Assembly: GCF_000485595.1 (NCBI RefSeq)
Contig: NW_014577302.1
Span: forward strand, 1 to 61,357
Direction of reading: 5' to 3'
From: Priapulus caudatus
Taxonomy: Eukaryota > Priapulida > Priapulimorpha > Priapulimorphida > Priapulidae
DNA: 61,357 nt
Shown: one piece after another, positions 32,741 through 45,743 of the stretch
How the letters are laid out: each line of letters starts with the position of its first letter
How positions within the stretch are numbered: position 1 is the first letter of the stretch
The notes under the pieces: generated by a model
The model's database searches: none
The model's input: only the letters and a program-made list of their open reading frames with translations
Told to the model about the DNA's origin: nothing
Position numbers and translations under genes: made by a program

Positions 32741-33474
32741 TGATATAACGTCAATGTGTCTCTAATGATGTAACGACCAATGCTATCAGACACTTAATGT
32801 GAGTTATATTAGTGTTAATGTGAGTTGTCAGATTCGTCGGTGTGTGCGTATCATGAAATGCTCAGGTTACAGGGTGATCGTGTGAGAGCGTCAGTGTGTC
32901 GAGTAACGGGTAAACGATCAGTTTCACAGTAGAGATAACACGTATTTATTGTAACTCCTAAATGGTTTATTCTACTAGAGAATCAGTGAATACAGACTAG
33001 GTGATGTTTCACAGCACAGTGCAGAAAACACGACTTCTTCTAAGCTTTCTACTTCTCGAACTATATGACTTCACTACTTCCTACGTGTGACTACAACGTA
33101 TGACTACATAACTTGACTACGTAGGACTACCACGTGTGACAGCGCGCGCTGGGTTTTATACCCATCGCGCGTATGGGGGGTGGTGAGGGGCGACGAGTAT
33201 AGCTCGCTGCTAGCGGCCGTAGTGTTGTGGCTATGGGGGACGGAAACTGAGCCGGCTGTGAATAGGTTTGATATCAAACTTGATATTAAACCAGGATCAC
33301 GTGTCCGGGGAGCTGGCTTGCCATTGGGCCATGCCCTTACTGCACAGTTAGAAAACCGAACTGCGTTCTAGCGCGCGCTGCTATTTCCGACGTTGCGCGC
33401 TTAGCAACAACGCTTACGACTCAGCTAAAAATATAAGCGTAACAAACGGGTGGGGCTTGGCCCACTGTTACACA
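32741..33474 (-). mobile_element. 3' LTR of gypsy element 3
   Basis: 734 bp; minus-strand start TGTAACAGTGGGCC, end ...CGTTATATCA. It has ~135 bases (33257-33391, including GGTTTGATATCAAACTTG) absent from the other LTR, and lacks ~140 bases that the other has at ~38507-38651. TTTTATACC (plus) and its complement mark a TATA-like core. Confidence 0.85.
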
Positions 33475-33495
33475 TGCCCCCCACATAAACAATTA
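33475..33495 (-). other. Polypurine tract of element 3
   Basis: Minus strand TATGTGGGGGGCATG directly precedes the LTR start TGTAACAG. Confidence 0.7.
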
Positions 33496-34824
<1,329 letters not shown>

Positions 34825-37095
34825 TCAATGCTGATGCTTGCGCTCGAAGTTTGAAAGTTCTGAGTGATACGATGCTGACGTATTCTCATTGCGCTGTGGT
34901 ATACATACTTTGCACTGCAAGATCATGTTTTTAATCTGAGCTGACATTCCCGGCCCAAATAACACTTCTTGAGCACGACTTCTCCTCTTGTCAATGCCCG
35001 AATGTCCGACATGTATGTTCGTCAACATTTCGCGACGCATCGACTTACCAGACATTCCCCTCTGAGAATTATGTCGTTGGCGATCGATAGTTCGTCACGA
35101 AACTGCCAAAACTCCTGCAGTTCCGCCGATAGCAAGTGTTTCTCTGTCGACCAGCTGTTTGCGATCTCGACTTTCAGTTGGCACATGGTTGGGTCCTTCT
35201 TCAATTCCGATTCGAGCTGTCTGAGCTTACTGTTCGAGATTGGGATTGATTCAACCACAGAGTTGACATGTTCTGCCATTTCTTGGTCCATGTTGCCGAC
35301 AGTGTCCGGTAAAGCTGCTCGCGACAGCATATCCGCTATCAGTAGTTCTTTGCCCGGTCGGTATCGGACGACGTACGTGTAACGTTGAATGCGGAGCATC
35401 ATACGGTGCCGCAGCTAGTGATTTTTTCAGAATAGTCTCTAACGGCTTATGATACATCTCTACGTCATCTGTTTTCCCGTACGTGAACTGGTTGAAGCGC
35501 TCTAGTCCGAAAACAAAGGCCAGAAGTTCCTTTTCTATCTGAGCATAATTCATTTCGGCTTTCGTCATAGACCGTGAGGCGTACACAATCTGATGGCCCT
35601 CTTGGAGTAGCACGGCTCCTAATCCGGATTTGGATGCTTCTCCACTGATCGTTATTGGCTTCTTCACATCAAAGTATTTCAACACTGGTCCAGGTTCCTT
35701 CGTTAGCATTTCTTTGACCTTTTCAAAAGCGTTGGCCTGTGGTTTTTGCCACGCAAAGTCGACATCGTCACGAAGAAGTTCGCGGATCGGTGCCGTTACC
35801 GTCGAAAGGGTCGGCAGGAATTTCGCCAGATAATTCACGGTACCGAGTAGACGTTGAACTCCCTGTTTGTTAGTTGGAGCGGGAATTTCGGTTATCGCAG
35901 TGATTTTCGAGCGTTGAGGTTTTACACCATCAGCGGTCAACGTATGTCCGATGTAGTCGATCTCGGGAACAGAAAACTCACACTTCTCTTGTCGCAGGGT
36001 TAAGTTGATTTCCCGACACTTGTCTAGTGCGGCACGTAGACTACGGTCATGTTGCTCTTGCGTCGTTCCCCAGACAATAATGTCATCGATGTCGGTCTCA
36101 ACACAGTCGATGTTTTCAAAGTGTTGAGCCACTCGTTTCTGAAACACTTCCTGCGCCGACTTTATTCCGAACAGCATCCTCAGGAAACAGTATCTGTCAT
36201 ACTTACAGTTGAACGTTGTCAGAAACTGTGATTCTTCATCTAGAGATATTTGCCAATATCCGTGGTTAGCGTCAAGTTTTGAGAACACTTTCGCCCCTGC
36301 CATGCGCGATGTTATATCCTCGATGGTCGGTAGTTGATAATGTTTGCGTTTGATTGCTTCGTTCAGATCACGACTGTCTAAACATATGCGCAATTCAGAT
36401 GCTTTTGTCACCATAGCGATGTTGCTCACCCAATCGGTAGGTTCGTCGACCTTACATATGACTTTCCATTCGTTCTCCATTTTGTCCAGTGTGCACTTTA
36501 ACTTTTCCGCTAATGCCACTGGCTCCTTCCTAGGCGGCCAGATTACTGGAGGTACCAATTTGTCCATCGTGATGTGATTGGGTCTGTACAGACACCCTAA
36601 TCCGTTGAACACTGAATTGTATTCGGCCAGAATATAGGATAACGACTCTCCCTGGTCCACATTCATGATGACTTTGATCAGTCCGAGGTGCTGCGACGCA
36701 CGAAATCCTAGTATTGGTGACTGTTGCGTGTCAACAACATGAAACTTCGTGTATCTGTCACAACATTTCAACATACATGATCCTAACACTCTTACTTTGT
36801 CACCGCTGTAACTAACCAAGTTGCTATCGCATTTTGTCAACTTCAGATGAGGCTCCGCGTGTGATAACTTGGTAAACCAACTGTTGGTGATGATGTTCAC
36901 CTGCGACCCGGTGTCGATTTTATATCGAATAAGCAGGCCGTTGGTTTTCAACATGACGAAACACTCCTCGCCATGAATTTCAGTGTTGTTTACCGCACCA
37001 ATAAACAATGGATCTGCCTCGGTGACGTTCTCGCCGATCTGATGCACCGGTTTATTTCGCCACATTTTCCTGCCTCCATGATGCAATCCCTTCAT
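34825..37095 (-). pseudogene. pol: Ty3/gypsy pol of element 3 (protease, RT, RNase H, integrase HHCC)
   Basis: The 614-codon frame 35251-37095 encodes protease (YKIDTGSQVNIIT), RT (CLDSRDLNEAIKRKHYQLP, FSKLDANHGYWQ) and RNase H. The catalytic YxDD box reads DIDD, the RNase H Asp of the DAS motif reads GEAS, and TDHKPLE reads MYHKPLE, so three key positions are altered. A frameshift at ~35390 leads to a second frame (35022-35402) with the connection domain, and a third (34825-35055) with the zinc-binding HVGHSGIDK...CKVCIPQ. Dead element. Confidence 0.88.
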
Positions 37096-37117
37096 TCCTA
37101 TTATCCACTACAGATGC

Positions 37118-37280
37118 AGTCCTTGTGTTTTAAGGTGCGCGATCCCGCTCGTGCACCATCGCGCGCCTCGATTGATCAGGAGAAGTGCGAAAAAACGCGC
37201 ATCTAAGCATTATCAAAACGCACACCTCGCTTCGTGTTTTATCTTTCATTAATTCAACTTATAAACTCGAAGATAAACGC
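37118..37280. repeat. Direct duplicate, copy 1, left of the gap
   Basis: GTCCTTGTGTTTTAA...CGAAGATAAACGCAA is repeated almost exactly at 37573-37741, immediately after the N gap. A 4-base insertion (ATTA) and a few substitutions separate the two. Confidence 0.85.
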
Positions 37281-37562
37281 AAACGGTTGTAAACATCACG
37301 GACATTGCCGGAAGTCAGTTCACATGTATGTTTATAACGACGATGACCATAGACGAAAGCTTGACGTATCATTGACTCTGGTATTCTTCCGTTACACACT
37401 GAACCGTATACACAACTCTCGACCTTCGTAACTCACAAAGCCTACTGCCTGCGTTGACTGCTTTGCACCCGAACCCACCCAAAACCAAAACCAAAACCAA
37501 AACCGTCCGGTCTATCATACACGAGCCATACGCTAAAAGACGTCATTCGGGAAGTAATTGTT

Positions 37563-37572
37563 NNNNNNNNNN
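37563..37572. other. Assembly gap (10 N)
   Basis: Ten N bases followed at once by a near-copy of 37118-37280, suggesting unresolved haplotypes or an overlapping contig pair. Confidence 1.
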
Positions 37573-37741
37573 GTCCTTGTGTTTTAAATTAAGGTGCGCG
37601 ATCGCGCTCGCGCACCATCGCGCGCCTTGATTGATCAGGAGAAGTGCGAAAAAACGCGCATCTAAGCATTATCAAAACGCACACCTCGCTTCGTGTTTTA
37701 TCTTTCATTAATTCAACTTATAAACTCGAAGATAAACGCAA
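37573..37741. repeat. Direct duplicate, copy 2, right of the gap
   Basis: See the copy at 37118-37280; same order and orientation. Confidence 0.85.
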
Positions 37742-38424
37742 TAATAAGATATACGCAAAGTAATTGTTAGTTGGCCGTTATAACAGTTGCAAAGCGCTCT
37801 AGAACGACGAATGTGATTGGTTGTATTTCTAGAAACAGCCCATCAAATGTAGCGTCTCGTAGTTTTTTTTCGGGCCAACTTGGCATGCATTACTGATCAC
37901 AAATAAACGCTGAAAAATGGAGTATTGTTCCTTTTCGACTAAACATGCTAAATGTGTGATTCAAGTTATCCACATGTTCAAGAACTGATATTTTGTTAGA
38001 TGAAATCTAACATGATGATCACCTAAAAAATATGAAAATTAAGAGTACAAATGCAGAGCTAATTTTTTATCCCAAAATGCTGGAAATGGCATTTCATGAA
38101 GTCTAGATTGAAATTTTTTTCCAGGGGGGCATGAACGGGGGCCCCCGAACCCCCCTAGTTTGCCTCGTGCCCTGCGGCCACTCGGATTCAAATCGCACAC
38201 CTCGGCGAGCCAAGGTGTGTGATTTTTCACTCGCCTGCCTTTTCCAAAACACAACGACTGCAGATGGCAGCACCAGATGGTGTATGACCAGATCTGTGAT
38301 TGTTACAACTGCTGCTAATATTTAATGTTACTCACGTTCTCGTTCACCGTTACTCGCTCGCCGCTACTGTTTCTTGCTCCCACTTTTCCGCAATTCTCGA
38401 ATTCTGGGCTTCCTCGGCTCCAGA

Positions 38425-39189
38425 TGATATAACGTTCATCTGTCTCTAACGATGTAATGCCCGATGCTATGGACGCTTAGTATTAATGTGAGTTGTCGGG
38501 TGACAGGCGTCTCCCGACGTATTGTATCAAATGATCTAGGGACCACTGATACCAGGTCACTTAACACCAGATGATACGCTACACGTGGTGGCTCGTGAAC
38601 GTATAGTTATTGTTACGGTAGCACCCTTCGATGTGTCTTCAGGTTCGTCAGCGTGTGTATCATGAATGCTCAGGTTATAGGGTGATCGTGTGAGAGCGTC
38701 GGTGTGTCGAGTAATGGGTAAACCATCAGTTTCACAGTAGAGATAACACGTATTTAGTGTAACTGCTAAATGGTTTATTCTAAGTACTAGAGAATCACTG
38801 AATACAGACTAGGTGATGTTTCACAGCACACTGAAGAAAACACGACTTCTTCTAAGCTTTCTACTTCTCTAACTATATGACTTCACTACTTTCTACTTCC
38901 GACTACAATGTATGACTACATAACTTGACTACATAGGACTACCACGTGACGGCGGGCGCTGGGTTTTATACCCATCACATCAGGAGTGTATCAATATATT
39001 GATACACTCCTGATCACATGCATATGGTAACGGTGCAGGGCGACGCGTATAGCTCACTGCTAGCGGCCGTAAAGTTGTGGCTATGGGGGACGGAAACTGA
39101 GCCCGCTGCGCGCTTAGCAACAACGCTTACGACTCAGCAAAAAATATACGCGTAACAAACGTGTGGGGCTTGCTTGGCCCACTGTTACA
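38425..39189 (-). mobile_element. 5' LTR of gypsy element 3
   Basis: 765 bp, TG...CA, strongly similar to 32741-33474 outside two private indels. A 36-bp perfect palindrome has been inserted next to its TTTTATACCC box. Confidence 0.85.
38979..39014. repeat. 36-bp perfect palindrome inserted in the LTR
   Basis: ATCAGGAGTGTATCAATA followed by its exact reverse complement. It is absent from the partner LTR. ATCACAT lies on both sides of the 32-bp core (38974-38980 and 39013-39019), consistent with a tiny insertion flanked by a 7-bp duplication. The ends CAGGAGTG/CACTCCTG look hAT-like. Confidence 0.8.
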
Positions 39190-39382
39190 CTTGGCCTTGC
39201 CCGGAGTGCGCAGCTAGTGGCCATAGCGCGTGCACTCCGAGATCGCCAAACTTAGCTCACCAATACGATTAGCCGCTCGCCTGTCTAGTAAAATAAATGG
39301 GCCCTTGGTCAGCGTTAGAAGTTTAGAATGCAAGTTACGCCTCTCAAAATAGATTTAATAAGTCTTTACTTGCAAGACTAGT

Positions 39383-39740
39383 CAGGGGTAGAAATTAACT
39401 TTTGAACAAGAGAGTCTAATGGACTCCCTGCCCTTAAAAAGAGGGAGTCCGCAGCAAAATGAAGGAGTCCGCAGTCTGAAGTTCAAAACTAATGATATTA
39501 ACAATAATGCATACATGTGCTTATTTTGAAGATTCATGCAGTTGCACGTCTGCCAAATTTTCTTTAGATATTTGCTGAAAAAAATACAGTAATTCCGCAA
39601 GGCCGTGCTGTGGAACGAACTAGTTAGTATATAGCAGAATTTTCAGCGAGTCACACGGACTCCTGCATATGTCAAATCAGGAAGTCCGACAGTAAATCAG
39701 GGAGTATTTGACTCCGGACTCCCGTTAATTTCGCACCCTG
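39383..39740. mobile_element. MITE with CAGGG...GAAATTAAC termini, copy 1
   Basis: Left end CAGGGGTAGAAATTAAC and right end GTTAATTTCGCACCCTG are inverted repeats. CTAGT flanks both sides (39378-39382 and 39741-39745). Internal GGACTCC/GGAGTCC blocks repeat. No ORF. Confidence 0.75.
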
Positions 39741-39813
39741 CTAGTAATATTTTCCTTCTCTCTATCCCTAAAAATAGCCGAGCTCCAGCATATATATATA
39801 TATATATATGTGA

Positions 39814-40032
39814 CAGTGTTTCCCTTGCATTGACACGAGCGCGGCGGGCCGCCTCACTCAAATTCTCAGCCGCCACACAGAAATTTGTCCAAAATACCGC
39901 CTCGCTGACGTGAGGCACCAAATTGCACCATTTTTTCACAAATTTTGCTCGCTTTGCTAGGACCTGGAAACGCCAAAACACACACACACAAATTTCCCAC
40001 CTCACAGACCTTTTTAGCCAGGGGAAACACTG
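39814..40032 (+). mobile_element. hAT-like MITE, copy 2
   Basis: Starts CAGTGTTTCCCTTGCATTGA and ends GCCAGGGGAAACACTG, giving perfect 11-bp terminal inverted repeats. Related to 29624-29938 but shorter. A (TA)n run lies just upstream; no clean 8-bp duplication was seen. Confidence 0.8.
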
Positions 40033-40380
40033 TACGACATATTGACATGACATAGAATCTGGGCGACGTATCCGGGATATAATAATATGTAACGGATGTA
40101 ATATAATAGTAATAAATATTGTAGTCATGATGGGTTAAGGTCACCAACAGCCTGCTGTTTCTTTACCTTTGTTGGCAAGTAAAACAAGCAACTGTTTGGA
40201 GTAACAAAAGGAGGCTGGTCGAGTCACGGGGGGGTAGGTGCGAAAGGGAGTGTGTGGGTCTTCCCCAGAAAACGTTTAAAATTAGGAAGCCAAATCCTAC
40301 ATTCTGAGCATATCTGGAGTGAAAACTATGGTTTAAAAAAAAATTCTGACACATTTTTATTTTCATTTCCATTATAATAT

Positions 40381-40672
40381 CAGGGTGCGAAATTAACGGG
40401 AGTCCGGAATCAAATACTCCCTGATTTATTGTCGGACTCCCTGATTTGACATATGCAGGAGTCCGTGTGACTGCCTGCAAATTCTGCCATACTAACTAGT
40501 TCGTTCCAGAGCACGGCGTCGTGGAATTACTGTATTTTTTCAGTTAATATCCAAAGAAAATTTGGCAGACGTGCAACTGTATGAATCTTAAAATGCGTTA
40601 TTGTTAATATCTTTGATTTTGAACCTCAGACTGCGGACTCCCTCATTTTGTTGCAGACTCCCTCTTTTTGAG
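40381..40672. mobile_element. MITE with CAGGG...GAAATTAAC terminus, copy 2 (inverted, truncated)
   Basis: Reverse-complement copy of 39383-39740: begins CAGGGTGCGAAATTAACGGG and shares GTTGCACGTCTGCCAAATTT (in reverse) with it. The other terminus is missing. Confidence 0.75.
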
Positions 40673-40683
40673 GGTACCCTTAC

Positions 40684-41075
40684 AAAAATTTAAGCAATCC
40701 ACAAGTGATCGAACACATCGATTGCTTGTCGATTGCTTAATAAGCAATCGACAAGCAATCGAGATGGGATCGCTGAAGTCAATCGACAAGCAATCGAGAC
40801 TGATCCTAAGCAATCGACAAGCAATCGAGACTGATCCTTAAGCAATGACAAGCAATCGGGACTGATCCTAAGCAATCGACAAGCAATCGAGACTGATCCT
40901 AAGCAACGAGACTAGATCCTAAGCAATGCGACAAGCAATCGAGACTGATCAACGAGTAATCAAGACTGATCCAGACCAGATGCAACAAGATTCAAGACTG
41001 ATCCAAGACCAATCAACAAGCAATCAAGACTGGATCCAGATTGATCAACAAGATTCAAGACCGATCGATTACCTT
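40684..41075. repeat. Short-period satellite
   Basis: Tandem units built from AAGCAATCGACAAGCAATCG and AGACTGATCCT, roughly 31 bp, about eight recognisable units, degenerating to the right (CAAGACTGATCC variants). Confidence 0.85.
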
Positions 41076-41224
41076 TGGGGACATCAAAAACTAAAATACT
41101 TACTACCAAATCTGTGCTATGTACATGTCCTCACTGGGGTTACCATGCACTACGTGGTATTACTTAGGCTAAAATACCTTTGCCCTGAAACAATTCTAGG
41201 GGGGGGGGTACCGCCCGTCTACAA

Positions 41225-41338
41225 ACCCGCCGTTGATGACTAGAGACTGGAATCATCTCCCGCCTGAAATTTTGATAAAAGGTATTTCTATTTTGAATAA
41301 AGCAGATTTAACTTTAGTGAGCAGTAATTAAGACTGGG
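41225..41338 (+). pseudogene. LINE 3'-end relic
   Basis: One frame reads TRDWNHLPPEIL and ends in a stop, the R.WN.LP motif found at the C-terminus of CR1/L2/jockey-type reverse transcriptases. Only ~35 codons are left. Confidence 0.4.
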
Positions 41339-41650
41339 GAATTTTGAAAACAAATCGTATATGGGGAATGCGTCAAAATTAACCGTCTGAGTTTCAGTAA
41401 ATATAATGTTATTCTAGAACGAGTTAAAGCCATATTTACAGAGGTGTATGTCACGTTCCATTTTCTGTAATAATACATTAGGAAAGTATGAATAGCGATG
41501 ACGGATTTGTAGATAAATATCCAGATGAGACGGATACTAGAGAAGCCGTTGCGCAAGGCGTGTTGACCCGAAGTGCTGAGCGCAAGATCTTGCGCCAGTT
41601 CCGCGGCAAGGCGCACGCCGACCGCGGGTGCGTCCTACGACAGATGCAGC

Positions 41651-41715
41651 GCTGGCAGCTACGGATCCGTGCGCCGAAGTAGCTTAGGCCGGCGCACGCA
41701 TCCATAGCTGCCAGC
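41651..41715. repeat. 26-bp stem hairpin in block A
   Basis: GCTGGCAGCTACGGATCCGT at the left pairs with the right arm (41690-41715) with two mismatches and a 13-nt loop. Same structure at 48927-48989. Confidence 0.75.
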
Positions 41716-41775
41716 GAACAGTCCACAATTTTAGTGGGCGAACACCAGAGGGCAGACATTGGGACGTGAAACAGT

Positions 41776-42230
41776 GTTCACTTGTTATAAAAACATAATG
41801 TCTCTGTTCGTAACCGAAGCTGTGTCACGCAAATCCAGCAGAAAGACTGACGAAATTTCGCGGTTCGCGAACGCTTGCCCAGTAATGAAATGGCTGCAAA
41901 GGAAAAAGGCTATAATAGACTGGGACTCGCTCCCACCTCGATTACCCATCGAGTGACTAAGCTCTAACCGAGAGTGGAACGCGATGCCATATGGCTATAG
42001 AGCCTCGCCATTGGAACGTTGCAAAACGTTGCAGCGTTGTTGCGCAAGATTGAGGTCGAAATAAGACGCCGGTAGGCGTTTCCTGATTCTGACAGCCATT
42101 TCCATATATCTGGCCAAGTGTTCACGAACCCGAAGAATTTCGTTATTCTTTGTGTGATTTCGCAGACACAGCACGCAGCTTCGGATTACGAACTAGAGAC
42201 ATTATGTTTTTTATAACAAGTGAACGACTG
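41776..42230. repeat. Imperfect ~450-bp foldback in block A
   Basis: GTTCACTTGTTATAAAAACA on the left is mirrored at 42205-42227. An inner hairpin is centred near 41960 (CACCTCGATTACCCATCGAG). Arms ~120 bp with indels. Confidence 0.7.
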
Positions 42231-42931
42231 TGTTGAAGGCAGAACAATAGATGGAAGCTGTTGGATGTTATTCGTGCTGTGAAAGTGTCAAATGAACGAG
42301 CGTCGAGCAAATTTGGCAGCAACGCTTTCCTACCTGCTATATATATTAGTGTAGCGTGCAACAGTCGCGCCGCGAGAGCAATGGAGCCGCCAGCATTTTG
42401 TTGACGTGGGATTCGACGGAATTTACAGCGAAACTGTCGGCAATAATAGGTCAAAGAGAGTAGGCCTATGCCTATAGAAACATGAAAAAGTTGGTAGTAA
42501 TAGAATTTTCGTATTTAGTTAGCATTATATTTATTATATTTAGTAGGAGTACTAGTAACATAACAGGAGTTGTCATTATTGTAACTTACTAGTACGGTAA
42601 CACAGTTTGTCATTTTTAGCTCCTGGTAGTAACTAGTACTGTATTAGTAGTCCTGGCACTTAGTAGTACTTAGTATTACTTACTAGTAATTATTCGTAAC
42701 ATGTACTTGTAGTAATACAAGTATTCGCTAGGTGTGGATACAATTCGCTGCTCGCCATTGGGGGATCGTGTTAGATATCATATATATAGGTGCCTGTGGA
42801 ATCGAGGCTGTCCGAGTCGGAGCACTCCGGAATTTCACGATGAATTCTTACGGAACACTTACAGTTCAAGCTTCCACTGTTCACAGTTTAGGCACTTCTG
42901 ACAACATGTTGAAATCTTTAGTTGATGAGGG

Positions 42932-43262
42932 TGTAAATGCAGAGTATAAATAGAAGATAAGAGTGACAATGAAACTAACTGTAAACTGGATTTATTACGA
43001 ATAGCGTAGACATGCTGTATTGTTCCTATATATCGGATCCTCTAAACTCAGCCAGTCTACGCTACGCATGAGCGCTATATATTGTTACAATGTGAACAAA
43101 AAAGTCAAAGTCGGTTTTTTACAGCAAACCAAGCGCGCCTAGTAGCGAACAAAGAATTGGGAGCATTTCTAGCCAGTCTCGACCTAACTGGGTAGTGGGA
43201 ACCCTCATGCAATGGGCAGAACTGCTCAATTCAGCGATAAAACGGCTTCCACCTATACCTAG
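42932..43262 (-). mobile_element. Truncated LTR of gypsy element 4 type
   Basis: TGTAAATGCAGAG... to ...CACCTATACCTAG aligns with 50195-50525. The remaining ~115 bases of the LTR and any internal region are absent. Confidence 0.75.
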
Positions 43263-43952
43263 AGAGGACTCGAGCAAGGGGGGTTGGTAAGAGGGCAGCA
43301 AAATCAATAAAGTGCGCCGCTAGGGCGGCGTTTGAGCGCTTCGCGCGGATATCCGGCTGCAGATCGTCCAGTATTTATTGTTTGTAAAATCTTAAATGTT
43401 TCCCCATTTTCTTCCTGAAAGTAGGGGGGGGGATGAAAGCCACCCCACCTCAATAAGAGTGGGGGGATATACCCCCATCCCCCCGCTATCTACGCCCCTG
43501 TCAGATGAACTAAATTTGACTTTTGATATGCATACAAATATTCATAATCATAATCTTTGTTAGCAGTACTCTACAGGCGCCGCGGAACGATTTTTGAAGT
43601 GGGGGTGCTCAATTTGTTACGCTCGACAGTAGACAATGCAGGTTTTTGAAGAGGGTGGTAAGAAACGTGGTGCACTTACAGCTGATTTATGGGCAAAACT
43701 GTGTTTTGTGGTGGGCATTTTGAATTTTCAAAGGGGGGGAAGATATACCTTATGATATTTGACAAGTTTTATTGCATTCTTTGACTTCAAAAACATAGCT
43801 GATTTAGCGTGTACTAAGGGTAGGGAGTGTTTCCCCGCCATTTTGACCGCATGCGGTTCCCATGGCACTGCTCTGTGATTGGTCAATTTTCTTCAGCGCT
43901 CAGCGGCGGGTCGGATGGCCACGCACACTATCCGAGTCGCGTCGTATACCCT
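43263..43952. other. Dispersed repeat fragments, no gene
   Basis: 43319-43362 (GCGCCGCTAGGGCGGCGTTT...GCGCGGATATC) is the reverse complement of 47514-47556. A G/C-run block lies at 43424-43500. Confidence 0.55.
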
Positions 43953-44104
43953 TGCACACTATACGACCCGCTCCGCTCCCGATTCAAAATTCGAATCGGC
44001 CGAAAATGACCTCCTGATCATGTCAAACCAGTCGGTAGCCAGACGCAAGTCCTTCCGATCCAGACGTAAGCCTCCCGATCCCGCTCGGGTCGTATAGTGT
44101 GCGG
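43953..44104. mobile_element. Short MITE with GCACACTATACGACCCG termini
   Basis: GCACACTATACGACCCGCTC at the left and CGGGTCGTATAGTGTGC at the right are inverted. About 150 bp in all, no ORF. Confidence 0.65.
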
Positions 44105-45035
44105 CTAGCATTATACACTCAATGCCGAGCCGAGGATGAACTCCCTCAATGCATGATTCGCCACATAAACAAAACCTCGTGACAGTCTAAGAAATCGATT
44201 GCGGCATGTTGCGTAGCCCAGTGTTTTTATGACTGCATAACAATAAGTTCATATGTCGCAGGGGTTATCGTGGGGAGTGAGGGCACGCCCAGTGACACAT
44301 GACACGCACGTAATCAAAGCTATTAACTGAATTCGTAACTTTTCTTTAAGTAGAAAGTGGACTATTTTTATTCAGATAGATATCTAGAAGCAATGTAAAC
44401 TGTATATACTTCAAGATTCTAGGCACTGGTAACTTTGCGGATGTGCGGCAGCATTGATCTATGCATGGGGGTACCAACTATTCGAACCCAAATAGAACAA
44501 ATTCGTGTGGTTGGTCCTCTTGCATTCATTATCGCTTCCTGTGCCACTATACCTATATATTTCGAATCCAAAACAAGACAGCTATTTGAATGCAGGCATT
44601 CCGAGTTACTCGCACGAACGACGAGATACTTCCTTTATGCTGAAACTCTGCTACTAACGTTGCAGCATGCGCTATCAGTACGTGTAATTCGGATCAGATT
44701 TTCGGTAAATTTGACTCTTATACTTGGTATGTTTCATTGTGAATAATAAATATGATACTAGATGTCGACGGTGACCGAAAATTGATCTACTTTCGCTGTA
44801 TTTCTTCAGAATTTTCAATGGTTTAATGATTTTTTATATAATGAAAGTGGTGTACTGTAAACTATTGATAAGTCTGACGGACTTTCTGCTTGAAAATTAC
44901 GAAGGTCCAAGCGTAAAATTGGCAGGTCTCAAACCTCGGACTTGCCCTATTTTCAGCCCCTATTTATATCATATTTATTTCCAATTCATAGTTCGTTTGT
45001 TTCGTTTGACAACTTGAAAAAGTGATTCAAGAGTC
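44105..45035. other. No gene recognised
   Basis: Unremarkable AT-rich sequence; a 103-codon frame at 44435-44746 has no domain I recognise. Confidence 0.45.
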
Positions 45036-45228
45036 TCATATAATGTGTTCAGAATAGTTTAGAATACACCAAATTGCACTTTTTTTCTTCTTTTTTTCGG
45101 GGTAGCATGCCCCTGGACCCCCTACCATGGTGATCACCTTCGGTGCTCGCATTGCTCGCTCCTCGGATTGCGCAACCACCAAAAAAGTTTTTACCACCTC
45201 GCCCACCTTTTGGGCCAGGGAAACACTA
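45036..45228 (+). mobile_element. hAT-like MITE, copy 3 (5' truncated)
   Basis: Ends TTGGGCCAGGGAAACACTA and contains ACACCAAATTGCAC and GGTAGCATGCCCCTGG as in the other copies. The left terminus CAGTGTTTCCC is missing. Confidence 0.65.
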
Positions 45229-45743
45229 TACAGTATACATGGTGTAACCATAGACTAAGAATAACTTGATCTAGTTATACTCTCTTACTATATAGTTATT
45301 CTTAGCCTATGGTGTAAGGAAATTCGATTTATTTTCTAAGGGAAATCTATTCCATATTGAGAATATATTTTGTAAACTGCTATTATCGTCATGTCCATGA
45401 GAGTTTCTTGTTAGGTCATGTACACTTTTGATATGTATTCTGAACCCCATATTTCACAACCTTATAGTAGGATTGGAGAGATTACAGCGTTAACTAGTTT
45501 TAATGTTGTTTTGATAGGTACTTCGTAGCTCAAGATTGATTGTCATAGGATGTGCATTGCTTTTAGAGTTTTTTTTCTATGTTTCTCAACACCAAAGTTT
45601 ACATTACCAGAGTAGTGAACTTGAAATCAAGGTATTTGTATGTTGGGACTGAAACAAGAATAGCTGTTCCAACCTAAAGTTGTACTAGTGCACATTTTTT
45701 TGGCTTTTGCTGAAGATAAGTGTTTGACTTTTTTTCATATTAA
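45229..45743. other. No gene recognised
   Basis: Short inverted words around 45250-45310 (CATAGACTAAGAATAACT and GTTATTCTTAGCCTATG). Otherwise nothing seen. Confidence 0.45.

Larger units (their letters stand above)
37096..38424 (-). other. Element 3, 5' internal region (gag expected, none recognised)
   Basis: No zinc knuckle or capsid frame was found. It contains the 150-bp direct duplication around the gap, and a dispersed-repeat piece at 38040-38240 (ATGCTGGAAATGGCATTTC...GGGGGCCCCCGAACCCCCCT). The primer-binding site candidate TGGAGCCGAGGAAGCCC (minus strand) abuts the 5' LTR at 38408-38424. Confidence 0.55.
41417..43262. repeat. 1.85-kb duplicated block, copy A
   Basis: Matches 48690-50525 base for base with scattered single-base indels. 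Contents: a 26-bp-stem hairpin (41651-41715), a ~450-bp foldback (41776-42230), a TAGTA-rich stretch (42520-42725) and the first ~330 bases of an LTR (42932-43262). Because both copies share the boundary between LTR and flank, this looks like duplication after LTR insertion. Confidence 0.8.

Noticed and set aside
40684..41075. CRISPR-like array
   Set aside because: The units are contiguous and decaying with no unique spacers, in a eukaryotic genome; it is a satellite.
44435..44746. 103-codon plus-strand frame
   Set aside because: No recognisable domain, composition bias or neighbour support; length is within chance expectation for this window.
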